Program-made: the position numbers and the translations under genes
Source: Coccinella septempunctata
Lineage: Eukaryota > Arthropoda > Insecta > Coleoptera > Coccinellidae
DNA length: 64,000 nucleotides
Direction of reading: 5' to 3'
Assembly: GCF_907165205.1 (NCBI RefSeq)
Contig: NC_058198.1
Span: 22,815,240 to 22,879,239, forward strand
The notes under the pieces: generated by a model
The model's input: only the letters and a program-made list of their open reading frames with translations
Told to the model about the DNA's origin: nothing
Database searches by the model: none
Shown here: one piece after another, positions 12,232-24,010 of the stretch
Layout of the letters: the number at the start of each line of letters is the position of its first letter
Numbering within the stretch: position 1 is the stretch's first letter

Positions 12232-13356
12232 CTAAAAATCAAAAGTTAAATAGTATAAGGAAATTTTAATGAAAGATAAGTACAGGAAACCTACAATAAA
12301 TTGAGCAGTACATGGTTCCTATTCCTCCTGACGCACAATAGTGGAAAATATTGTTTTTGACTTTAAAGTTTTTAATTTGAATAAAAAAAATGCTTAATTT
12401 TTCTCACCAATTATCAATTTTAATAGGGAAGAATTATTTTCCATATTTTGCTTCACTATATCTGATTATAGTATCCTGACACTCATCCATATATTTTCAC
12501 TACATGATACTTGATATAGTACGCTAGTTGAATTATTCAACAGAATAGTGAAAACAATTCACAAAATTCGATTATATTATTTAAATAAAATTTTCGGTGC
12601 ATATTTTATTCAGAGATTAGGTACATTTGTACATTTTTCATTTATCTTGCTTATCCAGAATCTGAATCATATGATTTGCACGTTTAGTTTATGAGTAACC
12701 GTGATTTGATTCATCTTCAGTGTAAAACCTATGATATTGGGTATTCTGGTTTGAGTTTATATAGATATAAAATAAATATTATATCTAGAAAGCAATGAAT
12801 ATTATATTCAATAAATGGAAAAATTTCTGTTATTTCATTTAATGTCAGCGAAAAACTTATTTAATCAACGAACTTCGAAGGAGACACTTGAAAAATATCG
12901 TAAAAACATCAGGTTATTACCTTTATATCATTCCGAGAAAAGTAAGAATATCGAGACATCCAATTTCGATCCAAAGTTTCGATAAAACAACCGCACCAAA
13001 CAATTGAAGAAATTTCCTTAAGTGCTGTTTATAATGAAGGGAATTTTTTAACGAAAAATAAAAAAAAGGAGTGAGGGATTGAGTTCAGGTAAAATACTCA
13101 ATGTCATTTGTTAGTTATAATGAAAAATTTCAGAAATCCTGATTCCAAACGTAGGTATTTCGTGATATATATCATTTCACACCACATAAGTCAATAAGCA
13201 GTAAAAATTTCATTTTTCGCTGAAAACTTCATGTATCTGTCACATATAGCAATATTTTTATATTCTATTCTCGGAATGCTTTATTGGCAATCTACTGAAT
13301 AAAATGTGGACATGTTACATGACCGGATGAAAATAGAATTAAAAATAAAAACTTAC

Positions 13357-13399
13357 CTCTTTTGTACATAGGAAACCGAGTACTTTTAGAAAAAGACAT
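13357..13399 (-). CDS. First coding exon of the STPGR protein gene
   Basis: An ATG at 13399 opens MSFSKSTRFPMYKR and the exon ends at a strong donor, GTAAGT (13356-13351), leaving one base. Joined to the exon at 12231 this gives ...FPMYKRDSTPGPGSYD, so a basic F-P leader runs straight into an STPGR repeat as in known family members. The intron would be 1,125 bp. The 5' UTR and promoter presumably lie in 13400-13700, but I see no clear core promoter motif. Confidence 0.65.
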
Positions 13400-14377
13400 T
13401 TTCGCATACAAAAATAAAATAGCACTTAAATCTTTAAGTTCTGAGATACTTTGACTTGAGTAGACTGAAGCCTTCGGAATACTGCGATGAGAGAGAACTT
13501 CTGTCAAATAAATAAGGGTATTGGAACATTATCGTCATAATTGCCACCCTATTAAATTTTAACGCGAAATAAATCGAACCAATTCTGAGAAAAAAGGAAC
13601 CGAAATTGCAAACAGATTTGTTGACCGACAGTTCCTGTTTTTGTTTACCCATAAATGATTCATTATCGGCAGTTGGTGAGGAACCTAGCGTTCCTCTTCT
13701 AGCTCTTCAATTCAAGTTGCAGTATTTACAGACAGATACAATCGAATTTTGATCACGTATTCTTCATCAATGGACCAAATCCTTCATTCAGCTCGAAATT
13801 GAAAGATTAATAAAAACAATAACGACCGCGTTCCAAGGAATGAGAGGCCTATGTGATTTTCACCATTTTCTGTTTCGGATTCGAAAATAATCAATTCAAA
13901 ATTTTAATTGGTAATAATATTCAGTAGGTAGACAATTCGCATCAAATAAATGAAGTAAATTAGGAGGACAAACACTAGAAAAGAGAGGTTCCTGCCAGCT
14001 TGAATTATACAGGATGTCCCCGAATTAATTGATGAATAACACATAAGCATCCCATGGATGCTATTGCCTATTGAACATTCAAAAAGAAAACCTATTCTCT
14101 ACGGAAATGTCCGTTTTTTAAAAATATGAATTTATTTTTTAAACCACGTTATTTTTATGGCTTCGGCGAAGTAGCGTTCCGAAATTGAATTTTCCAGTTC
14201 ATTACGGATTTTCTCTTTTCATTCCTGATCCCTCTTGCGGAATTAATTAAAATCAGTTTCAATCTGAGTAGAAACATGTTTTCCCAGAACTAACGCTAAC
14301 ATGAATGGAAAAGACGTGGCAGTTCTTTTCCATCTTCCCCAACAATTTTTTTAGAAGCGTTGCTGATTACTGATGAA
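13400..14377. other. Upstream flank of the STPGR gene
   Basis: No coding feature stands out. The first few hundred bases probably carry the 5' UTR and promoter of the minus-strand STPGR gene. At 14010-14030 a TACAGGATGTCCCCG stretch looks like a worn mariner terminal end. Confidence 0.35.
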
Positions 14378-14529
14378 CAACCTTTACTGGGCAACTAAGC
14401 CATTGTTTCGAGGAAGGTTACCGTTTTTCCACGGCTATAAAGTAACAATCACAATATAAGGGTATGTCACAAACTGTATCATCATCTATCTGGTCAACAA
14501 ATTGAAAGTTATATTTTGTCATGAAATGT
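14378..14529. repeat. Direct repeat, left copy (probable PLE terminal repeat)
   Basis: This stretch matches 18804-18985 in the same orientation, from AACAACCTTTACT through TTTCGAGGAAGGTTACC and CACAATATAAGGG to AAATTGAAAGTTAT. The right copy has about 30 extra bases. On the minus strand it holds a CTC-GAAAC segment after a short palindrome, like the 3' half of the hammerhead-type motif of PLE terminal repeats. The pair brackets a minus-strand PLE, as expected of PLE pseudo-LTRs. Confidence 0.65.
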
Positions 14530-14759
14530 TAAAATTTTCAAAAGTAGAGTTGAGGATGAGAAAGTGATTATCTCAAAATACATTCCGGTTTAGACTAGTA
14601 AAACGATGCATTAAAACACGAGGTTATGAAATATGGTTAGAATTAAACAAAGCTACGGTTACAGAGTCTATGAACTAGAAGAATTTATGCTTTTGGTTTA
14701 GTTTATCAGTGAATATATAGGATTTTTCAACAAGAATGTTGTTTTTTACTATGGCCCCA

Positions 14760-15300
14760 CTGAAACTACGTGGGCAATTGTTACAATGAATTCCATTTCA
14801 CTCGAGAATCGTTTCAAAATAATAAAAATTCACTATGAAAAAAAAGTTTTACAGATCGGCCAACATAATCGAGAGATGTTAACAACCAAATTTTGGCCTA
14901 TTGTTGAAGATATGGATATCACAAATGTGTGGTTCCAACAAGACTGTGCCACAAGTCACACATCTACCGAAACAGAGTATTTATTGCAAACCAAATTTGC
15001 TGATCGCATAATTTCACGAAATTCTGCCGTTAAATGTCTAGCTCGATCATGCGATTCAACACTGCTGGATTATTTTTCATGCGGTTATGTTAAAGACAGA
15101 GTGTTTACAGAGCCAATCGAATAGATTGCAGCCATACAACTCAAAATTCGTGAAGTTTTCAACGAAATAGACCCATCATTCTGTCGAAAAGTGATTAAAA
15201 ACTTTGATGAAAGAATCGACATCTGTATCGTGATCGTGGTGGACATTTATAAGATATCATTTTCTATTCATAATTGCCAAACCTTTCCTTTGAGAATACA
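14760..15300 (+). pseudogene. Internally deleted mariner-family transposase
   Basis: A 112-codon frame (14786-15124) starts MNSISLENRFKIIKIHYE, the first helix of a helix-turn-helix region. It jumps directly to the catalytic part: VWFQQDCATSHT, a 35-residue stretch, then LLDYFSCGYVKDRV. Beyond a stop, the C-terminal helix continues (IAAIQLKIREVF). The usual 200 or so residues between are missing. The QQD motif and the D of LLDYF correspond to two of the three catalytic acidic residues. It lies inside the direct-repeat-bounded PLE and is inactive. Confidence 0.7.
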
Positions 15301-15559
15301 ATAAGAATTTGAATCATTGTCATCTGAATTCATTTCAATATGGTATAAATTCAATAATTCACAAACTTAGACAGATAAAAACACTCGCAAACGATTGACT
15401 GTATATATAATATGCTGAGACCCTGTTTATCTTCTGCATGATATACAGTTGTATTTTTCTTTGAAAACATCATTTCACTGATATTACTTCCATATCCATT
15501 TAATCATAAACTAAAATTTTCACTTCATGAAAATTTAAATGCCCTAAATTGCTGCAATC

Positions 15560-17190
15560 ATTTTTATGTGGCCAAATTCTTTCCTTACGATATTGCTCAG
15601 TTTGTCCGATGTATGATTTATCATAATCAAAACAGGGAAATCTGGTAAACTAAATCAGATTCAAGTAATTTTGATGTTTTAACTTTCAATATTGTATTTT
15701 TTTCTCTATCAACATTGTAATATGCGAATCAACAACGAAATCTTCTGAAAATTTTATTAATACTCTGAGACCAACAAGGGATATTCGTGAACTTATGATA
15801 TCTAAAATTGTTTTCAATCATGTCATTATTGAAAACTGTATCATCTAACCGACCAAAACAATATCACACATTCTGTAAACAAAATATTTGGGATAGTTGT
15901 TTTGTTTTTATTATGAAATTTGTTATTACTTAGTTTCTTGTTTCTGGAAATTGAAATCTTAACATTAAACTTATGATGTAGGCTGTGATTACTGAAAAAT
16001 TCAAGCATTTACCAATATTGTACCAATCGGAGATTAAATTGTAACTTTCACGTTTAATAACTGTGCCTAAAAGTGGAAGTATACCATAAGTTTCAATTTC
16101 TAGAGTGAACCTCATCTCGCTATGTAAACAGTTGAAAACATCCAATGTATTTTTCATTTGGTCTTTTAGTACTACTATACTCATATTAGTACACACATAA
16201 TTTAATCAATGGTGTCCTGGAGCTTAACTTTGATTCAACATAACTAAAAAATTCACACATGACCAACACTGCAAGTGAAAGGCTTCCAGAGGCTCCCATA
16301 GGTGTACCACCAAGCTATTTATAATACTGACCATTGAACACAAAGAAGCCACTTTCGAAATAAGCAACAACAAAAAAGTTTTGGTATCATGAACAGTGTA
16401 CCAACTACATCAATCTGAAGAGACTAGGATGTAGCCATCTGGTATTATGATGTCAATCAGTGATTTTACTGAAGGAAAAGAGTTTCTTATGCTGTATGTG
16501 GAAGTTGTCAAAAAATCAACAAGAATAACATTTCGTAAGTTTCTAGCTCAATTTGTGAATGGTGAGTCAATAAAATTCACAATTGGTCTTAAAGTTAATG
16601 TTGTCCTATGAACTTTTCTGCAACAATATAAATGAGCAGGTATGCTATTATGTCTAATCATATATTTGTATGTATTATTTGATAAAAACTGACTTTTTTT
16701 CAGAAATTTAATTATTTTGTTCACATTGTTCTGGACCTTAGTAGTAGGATCATTCTAAGTCTTTTGAACATGTTTGGATCATCCAACATCTTATATACAT
16801 CACTTTCATATTCCTCTCTATTCATAAATACAATTATCTTGAACTTATCTGACCTACTAATAATCAATTGTTGGTTAATATTCATGGATTCAAAACTTTT
16901 TTATCTTTTTGAAATAATGTCTTGTTTTTTATGTTGATATTCAGTTCAATAGTTTTTAACTATACTTACACTTCCAGATCGCAAGGTTATCCTGTCAATT
17001 GCCCATTAACTGTTGAGAGTTTGAACAAAACTCTAAACCCTTGATAATGTTGGTCACTGGAAGTCTATCAGGAACAAAACTATGTTTTTCGCCCAAATTG
17101 AGGAACATCCCCACTTCATCAGGAATGTTTGTATCGGTGAAATTGGTCAGGAAATCTTCAGTATATTGGGATCGGGTTAACATTGATACT
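15560..17190 (-). mobile_element. Penelope-like element (PLE copy B), degraded
   Basis: Leftward pieces are in the PLE order. 17183-16995: N-terminal region with NIPDEVGMFLNLGEKHSF. 16900-16400: RT fingers (NREEYESDVYKMLDD, AHLYC). 16380-16240: palm with VFNGQYYK, then GGTPMGASGSLSLAVLVM. 16196-15930: thumb (FNCLHSEMRFTLEIETYG). 15650-15590: start of a GIY-YIG nuclease (DKSYIGQT). Several frame breaks make it non-functional. Direct repeats at 14378-14529 and 18804-18985 may be its terminal repeats, with a mariner piece and a LINE fragment inserted between. Confidence 0.8.
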
Positions 17191-17329
17191 TCATTTCTTG
17201 CAACTTTTTGAGATTACTGTCTTTTACTTTCTTAAAATGATCACTGAACACAATAGCTGCCATATTCATTAAACATGTCAATAGTTAAGGATTTACCTTC
17301 TCCTGTAGACAATTCTTCAACTAACTGAT

Positions 17330-18200
17330 TTGATTTTGAAGGATGCTAATTCTCCATACACTTATTTTAAATTCAATGCTCAAAATGGAAGAACGAAAAC
17401 TAGACAGGGTCTTATGTATCAAATCACACACGCACAAGAAAAATTTTATGTTGTTAACAGATGGCTCAAAAGTAATAAGGTCACATTGAATATTGACAAG
17501 GCAGAATATACGGTATTCAGCTCTTACAAAACTAGTCTGCCTGATTTGGAAAATCTTGAGATTGACAGTGAGACTTCTATATTTGAAGCAAAATGTATAT
17601 AATATTTGGGAATTGCAATTAAAATGTGATATACATATAAAACGTATTGTAAATAAAATAAGAGGTCTATTATTCAAATTCAAATACTTACGTGAACACC
17701 TGAACAATACGGAATATTTGAGAATATTCTATCAAGCATTGGTACAGTCTCAAATTAGCTATGGCATCATTGGTTGGGGTGGTGCTTAGCAGAACCACAT
17801 AAAACTATTGGAAATAAAACAAAAATGGGTGTTGAAAAAAATTCACTGAAAACTGTATAATTTTCGAGCCATGAGTTATTTAAGACATTAAAAGTACATT
17901 ATGTAAAACAATTATACGCTAGAAAAATTCTCTACAACATCGTTTCCAAGAAAATACCTGTGGGCAGCACATTGAAACATGATTATACCACTAGAGAAAA
18001 AAATCATACTTACCACCTGCCCAGATACAACAAGACTATAGAACAACGAAACTACAACTATCCGGCACCGAAAATTCTAAATTTAATTCCAGAAGACCCT
18101 AAAAATAGAAAAAAATATGAAAAAATTGAAAAGACGAATAAAAGCCTGGATGAATTATGACAGAAGACCTTCAATTAAAAATCTGATAAATAGCAACTAA
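17330..18200 (+). mobile_element. LINE reverse transcriptase fragment
   Basis: Two overlapping frames (17330-17602 and 17493-17789) carry the RT thumb region of a Jockey/CR1-like LINE: WLKSNKVTLNIDKAEYTVFS, then after a frameshift YLGIAI, IKRIVNKIRGLLFKF and SQISYGIIGWGGA. A third frame (17960-18160, HLPRYNKTIEQRNYNYPAPK) is the C-terminal tail. No palm motifs remain upstream. It is a 5'-truncated, frameshifted copy. Confidence 0.75.
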
Positions 18201-18803
18201 TGCAAAAAATATATAATGAAAAAAATATATAATGAAAAAAAGGCGAAAATTGATTAACGACGATGAGCCCCATATCCAGAACCTTACACGACCCAGATAT
18301 AATCTTCATTTTACTGAAATTAATGATAGTGCTTTTGGAACAAATTCAATAAATATTGTAGTCTCATTACTCTGATGATATTGTTTTGCTTGAATTACTT
18401 TCCATTTTCTTCATAGAACTATTTTAGAATTTTAAAATGACAATTAATCAAATATCAAGTACTGGTTATATATAACTCAGTGATGTATTTTGTTTATTTA
18501 CCAAATAAACTTAATTATTATAAATATTTGAATGGGATGACTCTCATGTTTTAATGAATAAATGGGTCTAACGTGTACTTTTCGGTTAGGAAATAGATGG
18601 TATCTTCGACAAGTGAGTAAGGAAATTCTTCTATTGAGTTGCGCTGCTTTCTTTCAAAGCAATCCCATGAACTGTTTGCTAATAGTGCAGCATGAGTACC
18701 TCCAACTCTACTTATCGTCTCAAAAAGGCCCCCAGGTATAAAATGTCATGTGCCAACTCCATTTGTCAAATGAAATAAGAAATATTGGGAAGTTTGATTC
18801 TTA
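18201..18803. other. No gene recognised
   Basis: AT-rich sequence, probably in part the 3' end of the LINE fragment, without a clear poly-A tail. Confidence 0.4.
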
Positions 18804-18985
18804 ACAACCTTTACTCAGAAACTAAGCCAACGTTTCGAGGAAGGTTACCTCATTTTCAAGGCTAAAAAACAACCATTACAATATAAGGGAGAGTAGATCA
18901 CAAACTGTATTATCACATAATTGAACAAACGCAGTCTCTCTTCATATCCCTCATAAATTGAAAGTTATCGTCATAAAATGTGCGT
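18804..18985. repeat. Direct repeat, right copy (probable PLE terminal repeat)
   Basis: Partner of 14378-14529, same orientation, roughly three-quarters identical, with GCCAACGTTTCGAGGAAGG and AATTGAAAGTTAT in common. The minus strand reads GAGG, a short loop, CCTC, then GAAACG, which resembles stem II and the GAAA box of a hammerhead motif without its CTGATGA box. See the left copy for the interpretation. Confidence 0.65.
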
Positions 18986-21571
18986 TGTTGATAACTAACA
19001 TTCTAGAATCTTCGGTTTTTTTTTGTTCGACCTGAACGGAGATTTAACTTCAATAATATATTTTAGAGATTATCGAGATTTTTGACGAACCCATTCATAA
19101 GAGCTTGTTGCGAAAGTCCGTATTTCACTATGCCATGGATCCGGGTTAGTGGGACAGTGATCGAAGAAGGAGGAAGACGCGTAATAAAATAGACAATACA
19201 GATATAAGATTATGAATTCAGTTTCTTGAAGCAAAAACACAAGTTGTTCACCTGAAAACAATGATCTTTTATTATTTACAAGTTTCAGCAAATTCTGTGA
19301 AATTAACAAACCTGAAAACAATAAATCGTCAATTAAATGCCTATGCTTTACTATCTTCTTCAATAAACTTCTCAATCAATTAATTAATTTAACAATTTAC
19401 AAACTTAAATTGAAGGTTAATGTCAAAATTAAATTATTTCTCATGGCTCTCCATAGTTGTATTAATGCATTTATATTATTTTTTTCTCCAGAATTTTTGC
19501 TTTCAATTTAATTAATCCCTCAGTTTTATCCCTTCCACTAATTGTGTTATAAACATGGTCTTTTCTGGTTTTCTTGACCTGTACTTATGATATATCTGTT
19601 ATTCTAGAACCTGGGTCATAAAAACTTTTATCTTCCAGTACATCGTTCAGTAGTACTTCAACTGAAATAAGTGGGGGGAAGTCGAGTTTTTTGGATCATG
19701 ATTATCTACTTCTACTTCTAGTAGTAGGCGTTTAAGAGGTGTATTTTTTTTTTTTTGAGAGAGGTCGAAAATCAGAAAATGTTCCTTAGTAGCAGTAGTC
19801 CTCTTTTACTAAGAAGTAAGGGGCGAATGAAGATGCGATACCCTCGAAAAGAAAGCCACTAGGAGGAGTAGGAACTCAAAAAAAAAAACCATGTGAATAT
19901 TTGAAATCCTGTGAGTACAATATCCTCCAAAATTCAAACGATCATTGTACAAACTCTCTCAGAATCGATTGAAATAAATGAAAAAAAAAATAAAATCATG
20001 AGCCAGTATCTCCGAAGTTATTTGAGATGAAAAAATTGCAATTTTTTTGCATCTCATTTTAACTAGAACTGTCACTTCCTAAAATTATAATCTGGACTTT
20101 TGAATCACTCCTATATTACTGCAAATACAGAGTAATAACAGAACAGAACCCCCCTCCGCCAATATAACATTTATGAAACAACATACGATATAAGATATAT
20201 TGTAACAGTTAAGGATTGCAAGTTGAGTGTCATTGGAGACGGAATAAAGGAGTTTTTTTTTCCTTCAACCTGGAAACACAATAACAGTGATATCAATATT
20301 TATTAATTTCAAGAATTACTCCTACAATTTGATGTGTATTTTATCTTCATCAATTTGTTTCTGTTTTCATGTGAATGAGATGAGTCAAATTTTTCATTTC
20401 TGGAACCTATTTACCCACCTACCGTTAAGGCTATTAGACAAATAGTTTAACTATACGGCAATGAATCGTCCATCTTTCGCAAACATTAACTTCTTGTTAT
20501 CTCTTCAGTAAGCAGCAAAGCGATTAATGATGAATATAACCAAAATAGTCACAAGTAGTCATTAAATTTAATAAACGAAATTTATCGAACATATCAAATT
20601 GAAGGAATTATTATGGGAGATACAGCTGCTTATTTTAAATTTCAAAAATATATAGGGTGTTGGAAAGAAAAACAAGAAGATGATACGTCAACGGTAATTG
20701 AGGAAATTCCAAGTTTTCATGATGAAGGCATAAAAAAATCAACCCTTACAATATTTTTGTTAGAATAGGCGATTTTATCGCCATTAATTTTGGAATACAT
20801 TTTGATATGACTGATTGTACTTAAAACAGTTTTAACGATTTTCTTGTTAATACACAACACGTGTTTCGCTATCTCGATAGCAGGTGGATGAAGGCAAACA
20901 GTTTTCAGTTCAACTTCACCCACCTTATGTACCTAACAGCATATTTCCAGCAATCAGAACTTTCTGTTCGATTAAGAATTTCTTTGTCTCTCCTCTTTTT
21001 TCGTAAGATTGTTACTTCAACTCCAAAAAGAGATATTAGGTACTACTCAAGACTCATTGCGAGGTATTTACTTAAGTCATTCTATACTTACGACTTTTTT
21101 CTGGGTTATTTGCACGTTACCTAAACCTAATCAATTCTATTCAAACTTTTCGTCTGTTTTGTCAGGGCTAATCTCCGGATTGGTCCGATTTTCAAGAGAC
21201 TACTTTTTACTTTTTAACTCCCCAACATCTTGGAAAAAGTATGTGAAGTGAAGAAAATGGGGACGCATGCGAAGAGGGTGGGGATAGCTAGTATAATATC
21301 TTATAATAACATTATCATCACATTTCAAGCGCTATCAGAGTCTTCAATATTTATAATGAATCAAGTAAGGGTTTGAAGACTCATCCCAGTAAATGAAAGA
21401 ACCACCCTTTTTTCTACACCAAGCTTTCGCAATTTACTCTAGTGCTTCTTCAGGGTTTCTACAAAATATAATTTTCAGGTCAAAACACACCATTACCGAA
21501 AGTGAGGTTAACTATATGACCGACTTCAACAATAATACATAGCATACTTCCGTTCAAAATCCAGAATTTAT
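18986..21571. other. No gene recognised
   Basis: About 2.6 kb of AT-rich sequence with homopolymer runs (for example T14 near 19743). The frame at 20717-20923 (minus) has no clear relatives in my reading. A possible worn hammerhead-like motif lies at 21421-21456 on the minus strand: CTGAAGA, a GCA/TGC stem, then GAAAGC. Nothing else can be named. Confidence 0.45.
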
Positions 21572-21838
21572 GGTTGTATTCTGCTTTTCATCTGTAGGTT
21601 ACAAATATGTAGCGTACGATCGATCTGTCTGTGTCCGGTTGACAGATTCGTGAATAATGCAATTCTGGAAATGCTCCTGTAACTATCTTTTTTACAGTGT
21701 TAGTTTTGAACTACTCACCGTGAATAGATACGGATTCCTGTAAGCTACAGATCACTAAAAACGTCCAGAAATGCATAATTTTCCAGTAAGCTTATGAAAA
21801 GTTACAGATTGGCTTACAGATGAAAGCAGAATACCACC
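21572..21838. mobile_element. MITE-like element, about 267 bp
   Basis: The ends are inverted copies of each other: GGTTGTATTCTGCTTTTCAT at the left and the complement of GGTGGTATTCTGCTTTCATC at the right, continuing into CTGTAGGTTAC and CTGTAAGCCAATCTGTAAC. There is no coding content. The target duplication is not clear, so I cannot give the superfamily. Confidence 0.65.
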
Positions 21839-22129
21839 GTTAAATCTCTTTTCTTTCTTTCTCCATTCATAAGTCAAACACAGAATATATAAGGCTCTCA
21901 ATCAGTTTTCAATTTCATCAGTTTATTATTCAACTTTTTTAGTCTATTACGTCGCATTTAAAATTAAACTTTAATGTCACCATCACATATACACAGTATA
22001 ATTCACAGTCCACAAATCTTATTGCTCCTCCAACGTCTGCTTCCTGGTCTAGTCTCTAGTCTGTCTAGTCTCATCTCCAACAAATAGGTGTAAATATTGC
22101 TAATAATTTTGAGTGTCACTTTTTTTATT

Positions 22130-22670
22130 TACTGTATTTTCATTTTTTCTTATCTCGATCATTTCGTGAATCAGTCTCTAATGATTGTTATCTTCCGTTT
22201 TCAAGACTTTCACATTGTCAACATCAGCTTTATGATCTAGATTATGGGCATGTATTGCCAGAGCACATCTGTCTTTTTCACTCCTTATATCAGATTTATG
22301 TTGAGATACTCTACTTTTCACTCACTGTGAAGCCTGACCGATATAAGTTCATCACAATCCAGGCAACCTATTTCATATCGAATCCTTGAGTCTACTATAC
22401 AATTTCCCGACAGTTTTTTGATTATACGTTGCTATCTGTACATTTTCATCTCTGAAAATATTTTTTTTGTTAGGTCTTTTATATTTGGCAGGGACGCAAA
22501 TTCATCATTACATTCATGAACTATCAATTTTAGTGTTTCAGCTGTTTGTAGAAATGAAATATTGAACTTACCTTTCAGAAATGTGATTTTTTCCATTATT
22601 GATTTTTGAAATGAACAAGTTTGATAAACTTTTGATTGGTAAATTCTTTTTTCCGTGTTTTGCAATTCTG
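22130..22670 (-). mobile_element. Penelope-like element (PLE copy C), C-terminal part
   Basis: On the minus strand, 22665-22432 encodes a PLE RT-endonuclease linker. 22410-22180 encodes a GIY-YIG domain with frame breaks: IRYEIGCLDCDE at the first strand, then RVSQHKSDIRSEKDRCALAI and an H-N-L-D-H-K-A-D stretch, the usual core of insect PLE endonucleases. The catalytic RT palm is not present. A hammerhead-like motif lies about 700 bp downstream at 21421-21456. Confidence 0.7.
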
Positions 22671-23565
22671 CTTATGGTGAAACCTGATCTCTATAAAATA
22701 TTGAGTTGTCAGCTGATTTCAGATGTATCAAATATTTCATTTGCATTTTTCAACACTGCCGCTATTATGGGAAATGTCACTTTCTTCTTTAAAGAATCAA
22801 ATTACTATATTGACTGATTTTTTCCTGATTGATTAAACATAATTTTGTACATCATCTTGAGGAGTGAGAAATTTATTTTAATAATCTTTCATTTGGCACA
22901 ACGTTGAAATGGAAGTACATATTGAATGTTTTTCGCATATCACACACAATATTTTATGAATCACATTGATTATTTGACTACACCTTCAGAGACCAAATCG
23001 TACCGATATAGTCGTGACCACTTTCAGGAATTTCAATTATCGTGTCAGCACATAATATGGGATCACTGCTATAAAGTTTCCTTCAAGAAACACTCAATAT
23101 ATCTGCATAATCACTGATATGGCAGCGAAAAATTTGATTCCATTTTTTATCAGAAGTCCTTTGAAAGCACTCTCGAATTGTAAGGCATTAGGTTCGTGAT
23201 TGAAAGCGTCTCGACTAATAGCACTAAAAAACATTTCAATAGGGTGCTGAGTTAATTAAAAGGTTGATAAATATTTCCAACCTCTCTCCTCATACGTATT
23301 TACAAGTAGAAAATGTCTCCTCGAGAAAACTATTAATCCTAAAAACCCCGTGAATCTTTTAGTTTTTATGATTGGAGTTCCTGATTCGTCTTTCAAATTT
23401 TTTATATATTCATCGGAATTTGAAGCGTTCTGTTGCAAGAATCTTATAGATTCTCTGCTTGAAAGTATATTAAATTTATTTTTTTCTGGAATAAATTTCG
23501 ACAGTTTGGAATCAAAGATATGGTTGAATTCAAAACAGAAGTCGGCTGTTGCGTCCACATATTGA

Positions 23566-24010
23566 AATTTATTCTGGGAGGATTCTGCATTTCTTAATAA
23601 ACTTTTAAGGGTTTTCACTCCCAATCTCTGAAACAAAATCAATTAAAAATGAAATAAACGATTTGCTCCTGCGTTAATTGTTGAACCAATTTGTCAGGAG
23701 CAAATCAACTAGAAAAAATTATTGCCTGACAATGAAGACCGTTGAAATTAGAATTTTATATTGTAACGTTTCGGAGTCTATATCGGACTCCTTCATCAGC
23801 CGAAAAATCTATTTTCGCTTCTGAATTATATCGTTTGTTCAACATCAATTGTCAATACATAGAAATAGATACTGTATAGAAACGTTGATTCATTTAATTT
23901 TGAAATTACCGGATGACAGTTCCTTCTTCAGTAAATTGATCCAAATATGATCTATTCCTACCGAACAATTTGCCAAATTATTATCTTGATCCAATAGAAT
24001 ACACGTTTTC
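23566..24010 (-). mobile_element. PLE terminal segment (3' coding end plus terminal repeat)
   Basis: 24004-23917 matches the last codons of the GIY-YIG protein at 35158-35250 (the peptide LDQDNNLANCSVGIDHIW). 23690-23566 matches 35157-35044 and 36190-36078. Between them is a hammerhead core at 23768-23800. The three matching segments all end at the same point (...AATTTATTCTGGGAGG) but abut different sequences, which marks an element end. Here that end abuts P-element coding sequence. Confidence 0.75.
23768..23800 (-). ncRNA. Hammerhead ribozyme core (PLE-associated)
   Basis: Read on the minus strand: CTGATGA, then AGGAGTCC, a short loop, GACTCC, and GAAAC. These are the two invariant core boxes of a hammerhead ribozyme separated by a six-pair stem II (GGAGTC/GACTCC). 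Hammerhead motifs in the terminal repeats of Penelope-like elements are established knowledge. I cannot place stems I and III with confidence, so self-cleavage here is inferred. Confidence 0.7.

Noticed and set aside
18820..18860. Complete hammerhead in the PLE direct repeat
   Set aside because: Stem II and GAAAC are visible, but the CTGATGA box reads CTTGAAAA, so only a remnant can be claimed.
20717..20923. Minus-strand 68-codon frame as a helix-turn-helix transposase piece
   Set aside because: It has some Ile/Val/Lys helix character but no motif that I can tie to a family.
21421..21456. Hammerhead downstream of PLE copy C
   Set aside because: The first box is CTGAAGA and stem II has only three pairs; mentioned as a possible relic, not called.
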